This document shows, one piece after another, positions 26,926 through 35,830 of a stretch of 64,000 nt of DNA. The notes under the pieces are model-generated. The model was not told where the DNA came from and ran no database searches. It saw only the letters and a program-made list of their open reading frames with translations. The stretch's first letter is position 1, and every line of letters starts with the position of its first letter. The translations under genes and the position numbers were made by a program. The DNA comes from Rhodospirillaceae bacterium (GTDB lineage: Bacteria; Pseudomonadota; Alphaproteobacteria; UBA8366), in NCBI GenBank assembly GCA_002722095.1, contig PBKG01000024.1:278165-342164 (forward strand). Direction: 5' to 3'.

Positions 26926-27951
26926 TCATTGAAAGGCCGGCATCACCTCTTCGTGGAAGAGCCTCATGGAGCGCATGACCTTGTCATGTTCCAAGTCCCC
27001 GAACCAGAAATTAGCGTTGAAGTGATCGATACCCATCACCTCTTTCAACGTATTGATCCGGTCGATACAGGTCTCGGGCGTACCCATGACGAAAAATCGT
27101 TCGAGCAAATCTTCGTCGCTCGGCTCCTTATCGAATGGAATTGCGATTGCCTTGCCGTCCTCGACCCGTTCGAGGCCCTGACGCAGGCTCAAGGTGACGC
27201 GCATGTTCCAACGCGCATGTTCGATCACCGCCGGCAACTCCGACTCATCCTTGGTGACATAGACAGGCCGTTGCGTGCTGATGCGAAAATCCGCCGGCGA
27301 TTCTTGCTGCGCAATCACTTCATCGAGATGTTGACGGAAATCGCGGAGCATTTCGATAGGTACGCCGAAACCACCCGAAACCAGATTGAACCCCCGCTTG
27401 AGAGTAGCTTCAATCGAGCCCTTGCTTTGCCCGACGACCCATATCGGCGGTCGTGGTTTTTGCACCGGCTGCGGATAGACCGATGTTTCCTCGAAGCTGT
27501 AATACTTCCCGTCGTAGGAAAACGGCTTGCCTTCGAAGGCTTTCAGCAAAATATCGACACCTTCATCGAAGCGGTCGCGACTTTCCTGCAAATCATTCCC
27601 GAACCGCTCGAACTCGTAGGTTTGATAGCCACGGCCCAGGCCGATATCGAGCCGCCCGCCGCTCAGGAGATCGGCAGTGGCGATTTCTTCGGCCACGATC
27701 AAGGGGTGATGCAACGGCAGGACGACGACCATCGAACCGACGCGAATTTGCTTGGTGTGGTTGGCGAGATGTAACGCCGTCATCATCGGGCGCGATAAAT
27801 AGCCATAGGTCGAAAAGTGATGCTCGGCGCACCAAATGCTCCCAAAGCCCATTTCATCGGTGGCTTGCGCAATCTCAACAGCGCGACCAAAGACATCCCC
27901 GTGCGATTCCGCCGTCGGCGATTGCATCAAGAGAAAGGTGCCAAATTCCAT
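26926..27951 (-). CDS. LLM-class flavin-dependent monooxygenase (luciferase-like)
   Basis: This 341-residue TIM-barrel protein has the bacterial-luciferase-like pattern: MEFGTFLLMQSP at the start, SIWCAEHHFSTYGYLSRP, VAEEIATADLLSGGRLDIGLGRGY and PPIWVVGQSKGS. The family uses reduced FMN and O2 to oxidise alkanes, sulfonates, amines or dioxolanes. The GGGGAG site ahead of the ATG at 27951 is strong. It heads a leftward run with dioxygenase copy 3, hydrolase and copy 2. A separate flavin reductase would be needed and none is adjacent. The SsuD-type signature is not clear enough to name a substrate. Confidence 0.9.
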   Translation of the reverse strand: MEFGTFLLMQSPTAESHGDVFGRAVEIAQATDEMGFGSIWCAEHHFSTYGYLSRPMMTALHLANHTKQIRVGSMVVVLPLHHPLIVAEEIATADLLSGGRLDIGLGRGYQTYEFERFGNDLQESRDRFDEGVDILLKAFEGKPFSYDGKYYSFEETSVYPQPVQKPRPPIWVVGQSKGSIEATLKRGFNLVSGGFGVPIEMLRDFRQHLDEVIAQQESPADFRISTQRPVYVTKDESELPAVIEHARWNMRVTLSLRQGLERVEDGKAIAIPFDKEPSDEDLLERFFVMGTPETCIDRINTLKEVMGIDHFNANFWFGDLEHDKVMRSMRLFHEEVMPAFQ

Positions 27952-28321
27952 AAAAGTCTCCCCCGTAAGAGCCGCAAATTGAATTTGTGAATAGGCGCCA
28001 AAGATGTTCGGCGCCCGTTAAGCGGTCCGGGCAGATGTTAGTGCATGGCCGGCCCGGTTGTCATGGGGGCAGCGCTAGAGGAAATATTGTTCATCCTGTG
28101 AAAATACGATCAAAAATTTGCATCCAGCGATCTTTCAACTTTGTGCGGCATTGTTTCATAGACTTCACGATGCGGTGACCTCCGCACCTCACACAGGAGC
28201 AGTCGACCAGCAAACCGTACTTTTGGAGATCGTCTTGCAATTTGCAATGCCTGCCAAGTAGGATAATGCGGTCAGGCAATTCATAAATTTCGTTGTGTAT
28301 TAGATACTGGATTTTTTTACC
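27952..28321. other. 370-base A/T-rich gap before the SGNH gene
   Basis: The gap holds a GGCGCC...GGCGCC hairpin (27994-28015) near the monooxygenase promoter and a doubtful 62-codon minus-strand frame (28091-28279) with a CxxC-like segment. From about 28080 the base composition turns A/T-rich and stays so to about 30370. I see no tRNA, transposase fragment or clear direct repeat at the border. Confidence 0.5.
28091..28279 (-). CDS. Doubtful small cysteine-rich frame or gene remnant
   Basis: The 62-residue frame starts at a TTG and reads MPDRIILLGRHCKLQDDL, later CSCVRCGGHRIV. The CxxC-like segment looks like half a zinc ribbon. The lack of an ATG and of a ribosome-binding site argues against a working gene. 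It may be a decayed fragment at the edge of the A/T-rich island. Confidence 0.18.
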   Translation of the reverse strand: MPDRIILLGRHCKLQDDLQKYGLLVDCSCVRCGGHRIVKSMKQCRTKLKDRWMQIFDRIFTG

Positions 28322-30076
28322 ATGGGAAAAATTCGCAATTTCCTACTTTGTTTCATTTTTGCATTGTTGTCTGTCATCTGCCTTGAAATTTTGCTCGGGT
28401 ATTCGAACCATCTTAGAATTTTCAACAATACATCAGCGATTTACGCAACAATCAGAAGCGTCATCGCACAGTTTGACGAAGCACCTCGTTCTCGTTCCTC
28501 GCCCTTGTCAAAGCATGAGATCACGGGTGATCTACCAACACTAAATTTGTCAAAGGACCAAAACCCTTTTGCCGCCTATCCCGCTACAGTAGGTTCATAT
28601 CGTTATCACCCATTTTTCGATTATTCGGGTGTTCATCTCATGGGGGCTGCTCCGATCCGTCTCGACTATTTCGGCTTCCGCAACCGCAATTCGGATACCT
28701 ATTTCAACGTGGAAGATGATTTTGTTGTCATCCTCACCGGAGGATCAGAGGCGGCAGGTTTCGCACATGAAACTACTATCGCGGAACACCTGGAGCGTTT
28801 TTTAGCCAAATCGCAGAACCTGAATGGACGGCGGGTACGAGTTTTAAATCTGAGCATGAATTCTTTCGTACTCGGAAACGAGATAAATGCGTTTGTTCAT
28901 CTTGGTTACCGACTAAGGCCAAATGTCGTGATCACTCACTCCGGTTGGAACGATATGATAAATGGCGCACGGGTACCTGGTCCTTTTCAGGTTTTGGGCC
29001 TCAACTATATGAACCCAATGATCAATTGGCTGCCCCGTCTTTACGATCTAGAAAACAAGACACTCAACAATTGGAACCATGTGGTTGAAACCGCAATCTC
29101 ATCGGTTGTCGAAGCTTATCTAACAAACCTAGAAAAGTATCGTGCCATAGTGGAATCATCGGGCGCATATTTCATTGCGGGAATTCAACAATACGACCGA
29201 AGACCACGATCAGATCGATTGCATTTCACAACCCACAATTTGATGGAAGAACTGGCGAAACAAATCGACCAGCAACCGTCTTATTTTAGTTTTCTTGGCC
29301 GCAGCGACTTGGGTTTTGTCGATACAATTCACACTGATTCCAAATCTGCACACAAAATTGCGAAAGCCTATTTCGATCATATTGAATATGCTATTGCTGA
29401 AAAAAAGATTCCGACCACCGCACCGACGAGAACAGCAAGCGCGATCGTAGTTGATGAACCCACCAGTTCTATCCAGCCAACAGTTACAAGTATCAAGCAA
29501 CCGATTAGCTCGATTACCAACCAACCACCCGATTTGTTGGTTCAGGTATCCCAATTCGAAGAAATCGTCAAACTTTTCCGATCGTCCAAAGGACTAAAAC
29601 TCAGAAAATCAGAAAAGGGCAGCGGAGCTAGTTTCCAAAGCGACCTATCCACAGGCGAACATTATGCGATCACTGAACCTTTCAAGTTAACAGGCTCAAG
29701 CGAAATAGAAATTTCAATTGAGACAACCCGCGCAAGCAAGTCCCGAATGATGATTTATCTGCTGGGGCAGAGAGCAACAGCGTTCCAACAATTTTGTGCG
29801 CGACCGATCAAGCCGTGCCTTGATGGGCATTTTGGAAATGACCTGAGTATCAAAAAGCGGACAGTCAAAGAAACTTCAGATGGTAGGATTCAAGCAAAGA
29901 TTAATTTCGTTTCAGCCGCAGGCAACAAATTTTTCAGGCTACGACTACAACTTGCGGAACAGGCAGGTGGGGAAACAATCTACACTGGATCTGAAAATGC
30001 TGGCTTTCACCTACACAAATTGGAAATTAAGGTTTCTAATTCCGGCAAAATGCCGATTCAAACGGAAGATCAATAA
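28322..30076 (+). CDS. Membrane-anchored SGNH/GDSL-hydrolase-like protein
   Basis: This 584-residue protein has an N-terminal membrane anchor or signal segment (residues 6-26). The SGNH blocks are readable: TGGSEAAGF with nucleophile S142, a central LNLSMNSF, block III GWNDMI around N210, and the C-terminal D-x-x-H-type segment DTIHTDSKSAHKIA near residue 335. The last 180 residues (after about 400) form an unrecognised domain with many Ser/Thr and Lys. Such proteins can remove or add acyl groups on surface polysaccharide. Its A/T-rich codon use differs clearly from neighbours on both sides, and it stands alone between two gaps, suggesting transfer. Confidence 0.75.
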   Translation: MGKIRNFLLCFIFALLSVICLEILLGYSNHLRIFNNTSAIYATIRSVIAQFDEAPRSRSSPLSKHEITGDLPTLNLSKDQNPFAAYPATVGSYRYHPFFDYSGVHLMGAAPIRLDYFGFRNRNSDTYFNVEDDFVVILTGGSEAAGFAHETTIAEHLERFLAKSQNLNGRRVRVLNLSMNSFVLGNEINAFVHLGYRLRPNVVITHSGWNDMINGARVPGPFQVLGLNYMNPMINWLPRLYDLENKTLNNWNHVVETAISSVVEAYLTNLEKYRAIVESSGAYFIAGIQQYDRRPRSDRLHFTTHNLMEELAKQIDQQPSYFSFLGRSDLGFVDTIHTDSKSAHKIAKAYFDHIEYAIAEKKIPTTAPTRTASAIVVDEPTSSIQPTVTSIKQPISSITNQPPDLLVQVSQFEEIVKLFRSSKGLKLRKSEKGSGASFQSDLSTGEHYAITEPFKLTGSSEIEISIETTRASKSRMMIYLLGQRATAFQQFCARPIKPCLDGHFGNDLSIKKRTVKETSDGRIQAKINFVSAAGNKFFRLRLQLAEQAGGETIYTGSENAGFHLHKLEIKVSNSGKMPIQTEDQ

Positions 30077-30373
30077 TCTTCGCACTATCGACCTTTCTCC
30101 TAAATTTTTGAATCAAACGATCGTGTAACCGCCAAAGGAATCGAATGTTTCCGATCCACTGTTTGGGTTCCGTTTCGCGGAATGATCGTTTGTCAGCGTT
30201 GAGGTTACATTACCCATCGATCGCATTCACGCAGGCTTATCGATCGAACTTTCCCAATCTGTATTCAAAAATCGGCTTAACGCACCACCTGTCGGATACG
30301 GGAACAAATATTCGAACACAAAATTTATCGATCGACCCCTGATAAAATCATATAGCCAATTTCGCACAATGCC
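30077..30373. other. 297-base A/T-rich gap after the SGNH gene
   Basis: No convincing gene is present; a 65-codon plus-strand frame (30145-30342) has no ribosome-binding site and an unlikely composition. Short repeats of the CGATCG/TCGATC type recur (for example near 30114 and 30216-30246), as does a small TTCCG-CGGAA stem at 30169-30182. I see no terminator with a proper U-run. Confidence 0.4.
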
Positions 30374-31873
30374 CTACCGGTTCGTCGGCATTGTGAACTG
30401 AGCGCCATCCTTAATTCCGCTCGGCCAACGGGCCGACACGGTTTTCATCTTGGTGAAGAATTGTACCGATTGCGGCCCGTGCATTTGGCTATCGCCGAAT
30501 TTCGACCGTTTCGAGCCCCCGAAATGGTGGAACGCCATGGGCACCGGGATCGGCACGTTGACACCGATCATGCCGACATCCACTTGCTTCGAAAATGCTC
30601 GGGCCGCATCGCCGTCCTGGGTGAATATGGCAACGCCATTGCCGTATTCGTGGCCGTTGACCATGGATACCGCCTGATCGAAATCACCCGCGCGAGCGAC
30701 GCTCAAGACCGGCCCGAATATCTCTTGCTTGTAAATTTCCATATCGGGGGTGACCCGGTCGAACAGCGAACCGCCGAGGAAAAATCCGTTCTCATAGCCC
30801 TGCAGGCTGACACCGCGGCCATCGACGACAAGCTCCGCGCCCTCCTTTTCACCCTGGGCTATGAAACCTTCGATCCGAGTTTTCGCTTCACCGGTGATCA
30901 CCGGGCCCATATCCGCTTCGCGATCATCGTAGGCGCCAATCCTCAACGCTTCGACCCTGGGCCTGAGGCGATCAACCAACGCATCCGCCGTGCCTTCGCC
31001 TACAGGCACCGCCACCGAAATGGCCATGCAGCGCTCGCCGGCAGAGCCGTACCCCGCTCCCATCAATGCATCCACGGCCTGATCCATATTGGCATCGGGC
31101 ATCACGATCATATGGTTCTTGGCACCGCAAAAGGCCTGAACCCGCTTATTATGGGCTGTCCCGGTCTGATAGACGTATTCGCCGATTCCGGTCGAACCGA
31201 CAAAGCTAATCGCCGGCACATCCGGATGCGTAAGCAATCCATCTACGGCCACTTTATCGCCATTCAGTACGTTCCATATTCCGTCCGGCAATCCCGCCTC
31301 GCTCCAAAGCTCGCCTAACATCACCGCCGAGGAGGGGTCACGTTCGGAAGGCTTGTTGATAAACGCATTCCCGCAAGCAACCGCCATCACTCCCATCCAG
31401 CAGGGCACCATGATCGGAAAATTAAACGGTGTGATGCCGCCAACGACACCGAGCGGCTCGCGGATCGAGAAGGTATCAATGTCGCCACCGACATTTGGCG
31501 ACAGTTCGCCTTTCATCAAATGAGGGATACCACAGGCAAATTCGACCACATCGATACCACGCTGCAATTCGCCGAGCGCGTCTTCCAAGGTCTTGCCGTG
31601 TTCCAGGCTAATTGCTTCGGCAAGCGCTTCCCTTTTGTCGGTCATCAATTGGCGCATCGCGAACATCACTGACGCTCGCTTAGGCGCCGGCGTTTCCGCC
31701 CACTCGGAGAAGGCAGCAAGCGCATTCGCAACGCATGAATTTACTTCCTCGTCGCTTGCTAACGGCACCTGTCCCGAAACCTCCCCGGTCGCTGGATTGT
31801 AGACGTCGCCAAAGCGACTGCTGGTGCCTTTGACGTTCTTGCCACCGATATAGTGAGTGAGTTCCTTAGCCAT
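30374..31873 (-). CDS. mmsA: Methylmalonate-semialdehyde dehydrogenase (CoA-acylating)
   Basis: This enzyme oxidises methylmalonate or malonate semialdehyde to propionyl- or acetyl-CoA in valine and beta-alanine/inositol catabolism. From the ATG at 31873 (AAGGGAG ahead) it has 499 residues, the usual length. The TPFNFP motif is at 148-153, FVGSTGIG at 224-231 and the catalytic C282 in GSAGERCMA. The MmsA form replaces the general-base Glu segment by FCGAKNHMIV, as seen. A longer frame to 32032 is rejected. A 3-hydroxyisobutyrate dehydrogenase-like gene at 33084 could provide its substrate. Confidence 0.93.
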   Translation of the reverse strand: MAKELTHYIGGKNVKGTSSRFGDVYNPATGEVSGQVPLASDEEVNSCVANALAAFSEWAETPAPKRASVMFAMRQLMTDKREALAEAISLEHGKTLEDALGELQRGIDVVEFACGIPHLMKGELSPNVGGDIDTFSIREPLGVVGGITPFNFPIMVPCWMGVMAVACGNAFINKPSERDPSSAVMLGELWSEAGLPDGIWNVLNGDKVAVDGLLTHPDVPAISFVGSTGIGEYVYQTGTAHNKRVQAFCGAKNHMIVMPDANMDQAVDALMGAGYGSAGERCMAISVAVPVGEGTADALVDRLRPRVEALRIGAYDDREADMGPVITGEAKTRIEGFIAQGEKEGAELVVDGRGVSLQGYENGFFLGGSLFDRVTPDMEIYKQEIFGPVLSVARAGDFDQAVSMVNGHEYGNGVAIFTQDGDAARAFSKQVDVGMIGVNVPIPVPMAFHHFGGSKRSKFGDSQMHGPQSVQFFTKMKTVSARWPSGIKDGAQFTMPTNR

Positions 31874-31971
31874 CTTTTGCTCCCTTGGGGGGCGCCCAAA
31901 TTCGTCGCGCCTTAAATTTTTCGCTTTGATGTAACGCCGCGGCCTGACCGGACGCAAGAGCTTTACCGTAG

Positions 31972-32310
31972 CTACATTTCTTGGTTTTCGAAAAGATTGC
32001 GTTCTTCGCGATCCTCGATTTCGATTACCCAAATGTCCGGGTCGTAATTCCGCTGTCGTTCGATAAAGGCATCCGCGTCAGTCTCCTGGACGCGGCGACC
32101 TTCCAAAGCCGGTTGCCATACAACCGCGCCGTTTTCATCACGGCCCTGCATTTGCACTTCCCAGCCCGCCTCGAAACGATTGAGTTTTAAAATTACGATA
32201 CCGCTGTCCGGATCACCGCGCTTGATTACGGTAATCGGCACACCAATCGACGAACAGCGCGCGATATGGGCTTTGACCCAAAGCTCGGTTGGTAGTCTGG
32301 CATTACTCAT
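31972..32310 (-). CDS. DUF1491 family protein
   Basis: This 112-residue protein matches the alphaproteobacterial DUF1491 pattern: LWVKAHIARCSSIGVPITVIKRGDPDSG near the start, IVILKLNRF in the middle and the closing block NYDPDIWVIEIEDREERN. No biochemical function is known for the family. It lies 27 bases after the bactofilin gene on the same strand and 98 bases before mmsA. Coupling to the bactofilin gene is plausible from spacing alone. Confidence 0.85.
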   Translation of the reverse strand: MSNARLPTELWVKAHIARCSSIGVPITVIKRGDPDSGIVILKLNRFEAGWEVQMQGRDENGAVVWQPALEGRRVQETDADAFIERQRNYDPDIWVIEIEDREERNLFENQEM

Positions 32311-32337
32311 TGGAAAACTTATAAAAGCGAATCCCGA

Positions 32338-32880
32338 TCAGTGGACTGTATCTTCTTTCGCCTGATCCGAACGATCCGATCCGACAACCTGCGCGGTGTC
32401 GGCAGATTTTTTGATCCGGGAGCGTTTCGGCCGCGACACCTTCGGGCGTGATCCGGGCTTGCGAGCAACCAGTGCTTTGACTTTTCTGTCCGCAAGCGAT
32501 TTGGAATCGGTGTGCTTGTAAAACCCGTTTACCACCGCACCGGGCTTAACGCTGAGCGTCTCGTGATTGACGTCGCCGGTCACTTCCGCGGTCTCCGCCA
32601 GCTCCACGTCGTTGGCCGACAATGCGCCAATCACCTGACCGTGTATCGACGCTTCTTTGCAGTGGATTTTACCCTTGATATGGCCCGCACGCCCGACGGT
32701 AAGCTGTTCACAGCTAACATTGCCGTCGATACGCCCTTCGATATGGACTTCGCCATCGCCTTCGATATCGCCTTGAATATGGAGATCCGCCGACAAAATT
32801 GACGGTGCGGTATTCTGCGCCACGCCGTTTTTCTTTTCGACCGGCTGTAATTTGTTTTTTAGTTTGTCCGCGATGTCCAT
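32338..32880 (-). CDS. Bactofilin (polymer-forming cytoskeletal protein)
   Basis: This 180-residue protein has the bactofilin (DUF583) beta-helix core from about residue 28 to 125: repeated short strands such as LHIQGDIEGDGEVHIEGRIDGNV and QVIGALSANDVELAETAEVTGDV, flanked by a charged N-terminal tail and a long basic Lys/Arg-rich C-terminal tail. Bactofilins self-assemble into filaments that localise cell-wall or stalk factors. Some are encoded with M23 peptidases; none is adjacent here. The basic tail (RPKVSRPKRSRIKK) may bind membrane or nucleic acid. Confidence 0.88.
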   Translation of the reverse strand: MDIADKLKNKLQPVEKKNGVAQNTAPSILSADLHIQGDIEGDGEVHIEGRIDGNVSCEQLTVGRAGHIKGKIHCKEASIHGQVIGALSANDVELAETAEVTGDVNHETLSVKPGAVVNGFYKHTDSKSLADRKVKALVARKPGSRPKVSRPKRSRIKKSADTAQVVGSDRSDQAKEDTVH

Positions 32881-33083
32881 TCCGGTGCCCTCGCTGGTAT
32901 TTTTGTTATTGATTTCATAGTACAGCCTTAATGTTGCCTAAACAAGAAAGCTGACAACTTTTAAAATCAGTAAAATCAAATAAATAATTAGAGGCAGGCA
33001 TTGAATTCCTGCTCGATTCGGCTACAAAAATAGTTAGCGAAATCCTAAGAAATACCAATCCGATAAAGAAAAGGGGCACCAAA

Positions 33084-33980
33084 ATGAAAATCGGCTATAT
33101 CGGCCTCGGCAATATGGGCCGGCCCATCGCGGCGAACCTCGCCCGTGCCGGCCATGAAATGATCGTCTTCGATTTGAACCGGGAAACGGTGGACGGCTTT
33201 GTCGAAGAATTCGACGCACGCCCGGCAAACGGATTGGAAAGCCTCGCACAGAGCTCCGATGTGGTGATTACCATCGTGCCGACTGGCCGCGACGTCCGCC
33301 AAATCATGCTCGGCGCCAAGGAGGGGGACGATTGCTTGCTCGCTGGGCTCGATGACAGCAAGCTTTTTATCGATATGAGCTCGTCCGAACCGACCGGGAC
33401 CTTGGAGCTCGGCGAAGTGTTGAAAGAAAAAGGCATCGCCTTCATCGACGCACCGGTTTCCGGTGGCGTTAAACGCGCCGAAGCCGGCACGATTGCGATT
33501 ATGGTCGGTGGCGAAAAAGAGTCGGTCGAACGCGCCCGGCCTCTTTTCGAAGCGGCAGGCCAGGATATTTTCGAATGCGGCCCACTCGGTGCGGGTCACG
33601 CCACAAAAGCGCTCAACAACATGCTGTCGGCGCTCGGCGTGCTGGCAACGACTGAAGCGCTCCTGATCGGAAAACGGTTCGGGCTCGATCCGGCGTCAAT
33701 GACCGACACGCTCAATAAATCCTCCGGTCGCAACAATGCGACCGAGCTAAAATGCCATCAATTCATCCTCAATAAGAATTGGGCCTCGGGATTTTCGAGC
33801 GGGTTGATGCTGAAGGATCTCACCATCGCCCAAGACCTCGCTCGCAGCACCGGTCTAAATGCGCCCTGCACCGCACTGGTTCGGGATGCCTTTGCAGAGA
33901 CGGTCAATCATTACGGCCCGGACTCGGACCATACCGAGTTGGCGCGCCTCCTGCAGGAAGTGCGCAAGACCGAGCTTTAA
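33084..33980 (+). CDS. 3-hydroxyisobutyrate dehydrogenase-family oxidoreductase
   Basis: This 298-residue beta-hydroxyacid dehydrogenase has the NAD loop GLGNMG (7-12), substrate-binding DAPVSGG (122-128) and the catalytic lysine K175 in GHATKALNNM. Family members oxidise 3-hydroxyisobutyrate or reduce tartronate semialdehyde. With mmsA nearby, the valine route is one choice; with hydroxypyruvate isomerase at 47781, glyoxylate use (GlxR) is another. AGGGGCACC precedes the ATG. It ends 9 bases from the convergent trxB stop. Confidence 0.88.
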   Translation: MKIGYIGLGNMGRPIAANLARAGHEMIVFDLNRETVDGFVEEFDARPANGLESLAQSSDVVITIVPTGRDVRQIMLGAKEGDDCLLAGLDDSKLFIDMSSSEPTGTLELGEVLKEKGIAFIDAPVSGGVKRAEAGTIAIMVGGEKESVERARPLFEAAGQDIFECGPLGAGHATKALNNMLSALGVLATTEALLIGKRFGLDPASMTDTLNKSSGRNNATELKCHQFILNKNWASGFSSGLMLKDLTIAQDLARSTGLNAPCTALVRDAFAETVNHYGPDSDHTELARLLQEVRKTEL

Positions 33981-33989
33981 AAAGAAAAT

Positions 33990-34949
33990 TTATTCCGCTG
34001 CCGCGCTGACGTCCTGTTCGGCGACAAACTTCTCCGCCTCAAGCGCGGCCATGCAGCCCATACCGGCCGCCGTCACCGCCTGACGATAGGTCTTGTCCTT
34101 CACGTCGCCGGCAGCGAAGACTCCTGGAATATTGGTCGCGGTGCTGTCCGGTGCGGTCAGAATATAACCTTCGTCGTCCATATCGACCTTGCCTTTGAAA
34201 ATTTCGGTGGCCGGGTCGTGTCCGATGGCAATGAAGAGCCCCTGCAGGTCCAAATCGGACGTTTCGTTGGTTTTGACGTTCTTCACTCGCACGCCGGTCA
34301 CCTCGAGCGGATCGCCACCACCCAACACCTCATCGAGCACGCTGTCCCACATCACTTGGACTTTTTCGTGATTAAACAGGCGGTCCTGTAGAATTTTCTC
34401 GGCGCGCAATGCATCGCGGCGATGAATGAGCGTAACCTTCGTCGCGTGATTGGTGAGGTAAAGCGCTTCCTCGACCGCAGTGTTGCCACCGCCGACCACC
34501 GCCACTTCTTGATCCTTGAAAAAGAATCCGTCGCCGGTCGCACACGCGGAGACGCCGAAACCCTGGAATTTCTCCTCGGATTCGAGACCAAGCCAGCGGG
34601 CCTGGGCGCCGGTGGCAATGATTACCGTATCGCCCGTATAGGTATCGCCCATATCGCCGGTCATTTTGAACGGCCGCTGGGTGAAGTCGACGTCGTTGAT
34701 CATATCGTAGATCATCTTCGTGCCGACGGCCTCCGCCTGCTTCTGCATCTGCTCCATTAGCCACGGGCCCTGAATTACCTCTTCGAATCCCGGATAGTTC
34801 TCCACATCTGTCGTGATCGTCATTTGCCCGCCGGGCTGCATGCCGGCGACAATCAATGGTTCGAGACTGGCGCGCGCGGCATAGATCGCCGCCGTGTAAC
34901 CCGCCGGCCCGGAGCCGACGATAAGAACTTTGCTATGATGATGGGCCAT
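33990..34949 (-). CDS. trxB: Thioredoxin reductase with CxxG instead of CxxC
   Basis: This 319-residue protein is TrxB throughout: FAD loop GSGPAGYTAAIYAARA (12-27), GGQMTITTDVENYPGF, NADP loop VGGGNTAVEEAL and the C-terminal GVFAAGDVKDKTYRQA. The redox centre, normally CATCDG, reads C136-A-T-G139-DG. The codon is GGC at 34533-34535, one base from the Cys codon TGC. Without the second cysteine, FAD cannot pass electrons to a disulfide in the usual way, so it is either a true variant with another partner or a sequence error. It lies 68 bases downstream of the lactonase-like gene on the same strand. Confidence 0.9.
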   Translation of the reverse strand: MAHHHSKVLIVGSGPAGYTAAIYAARASLEPLIVAGMQPGGQMTITTDVENYPGFEEVIQGPWLMEQMQKQAEAVGTKMIYDMINDVDFTQRPFKMTGDMGDTYTGDTVIIATGAQARWLGLESEEKFQGFGVSACATGDGFFFKDQEVAVVGGGNTAVEEALYLTNHATKVTLIHRRDALRAEKILQDRLFNHEKVQVMWDSVLDEVLGGGDPLEVTGVRVKNVKTNETSDLDLQGLFIAIGHDPATEIFKGKVDMDDEGYILTAPDSTATNIPGVFAAGDVKDKTYRQAVTAAGMGCMAALEAEKFVAEQDVSAAAE

Positions 34950-35017
34950 GCGATTTCCCCTTAGTTTTCCGCAGCCGAGCTTACGAGGTAGCGTTTAGGT
35001 GTCTGGCTTTCAAGCCC

Positions 35018-35827
35018 TCAATCCCAACTGGTCGGTGCCAAATCGACGCGCACACCAAATTCCTCGGCCCCCTCGGCGGCGGGGAAGCGTTCGAGTACCA
35101 GCGGATCATGCCCCGGTATGATGTGTTCCGGCGACTCCGCCAGTTTTTCGATGGTTTGATAACCATTGAGCATATCTGCAACGTTAAACACGAGCGGGAA
35201 CGGATTGCGGTCGTTCATATTGGCGTAGAGATGAACTGCATCCGCCGCCAACACCACCCAACCGCGCGCTGTCCAGATCCTGACAATTTGCAGGCCATCC
35301 GTATGGCCGCCCACGTGATGCAGGGTAACGCCAGGGGCCAGCTCACCCATACCCTCCACGAACTCGACCCGGTCGCCATAGAGCGCGCGCACCATATCGA
35401 CGACATAATCGACCGCGTAAATATCGCGAAAGGTGCGGTGTTTCATGTGACGGCCGGTGGCAAATGCCATCTCCCGGTCCTGGACGTGAAATGTCGCCTT
35501 GGGAAACTCGTGCGCATTGCCGCAATGGTCGTAATGCATGTGGCTGACGATTAGATCTTCGACTTCGGACGCGTCGATGCCGACGGAAGAGAGCGCTTCC
35601 GCCGGTGTCCGCAACAGCTGACGGCCGCGCCGTTTCGCTTCCTTTTCTTCGAAACCCATATCGACGACGATAACCCGCCCGGCCTCGTTGCGAAGCGCCC
35701 AGACGAAATAATCCATCGGCATCGGACCATCGTGAGCATCATTGAAAATGAAGTGCTCATGCTTCATCGCGTCCGGCCTGTCGGCGTATTTAAGCGCGAA
35801 TATTTCCCAGAGCTGGGGTTCGCTCAT
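35018..35827 (-). CDS. Metallo-beta-lactamase-fold lactonase-like hydrolase (AttM/BlcC-like)
   Basis: This 269-residue protein has the dinuclear zinc motif SHMHYDHCG (H96, H98, D100, H101), a later His in GGHTDGLQ, the bridging Asp in LAADAVHLY and the final His in IPGHDP. This architecture is that of N-acyl-homoserine and gamma-butyrolactone lactonases. It starts 3 bases after the stop of dioxygenase copy 4 and ends the aconitase-X run. A catabolic lactone or ester step is more likely than quorum quenching, because no LuxR/LuxI gene is present. Confidence 0.87.
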   Translation of the reverse strand: MSEPQLWEIFALKYADRPDAMKHEHFIFNDAHDGPMPMDYFVWALRNEAGRVIVVDMGFEEKEAKRRGRQLLRTPAEALSSVGIDASEVEDLIVSHMHYDHCGNAHEFPKATFHVQDREMAFATGRHMKHRTFRDIYAVDYVVDMVRALYGDRVEFVEGMGELAPGVTLHHVGGHTDGLQIVRIWTARGWVVLAADAVHLYANMNDRNPFPLVFNVADMLNGYQTIEKLAESPEHIIPGHDPLVLERFPAAEGAEEFGVRVDLAPTSWD

Positions 35828-35830
35828 GGC

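Noticed and set aside
30145..30342. 65-codon frame after the SGNH gene
   Set aside because: It has no ribosome-binding site and an unnatural composition; likely chance in A/T-rich DNA.
35018..35827. Quorum-quenching AHL lactonase
   Set aside because: The zinc motif fits, but no LuxI/LuxR genes occur and the context is catabolic.
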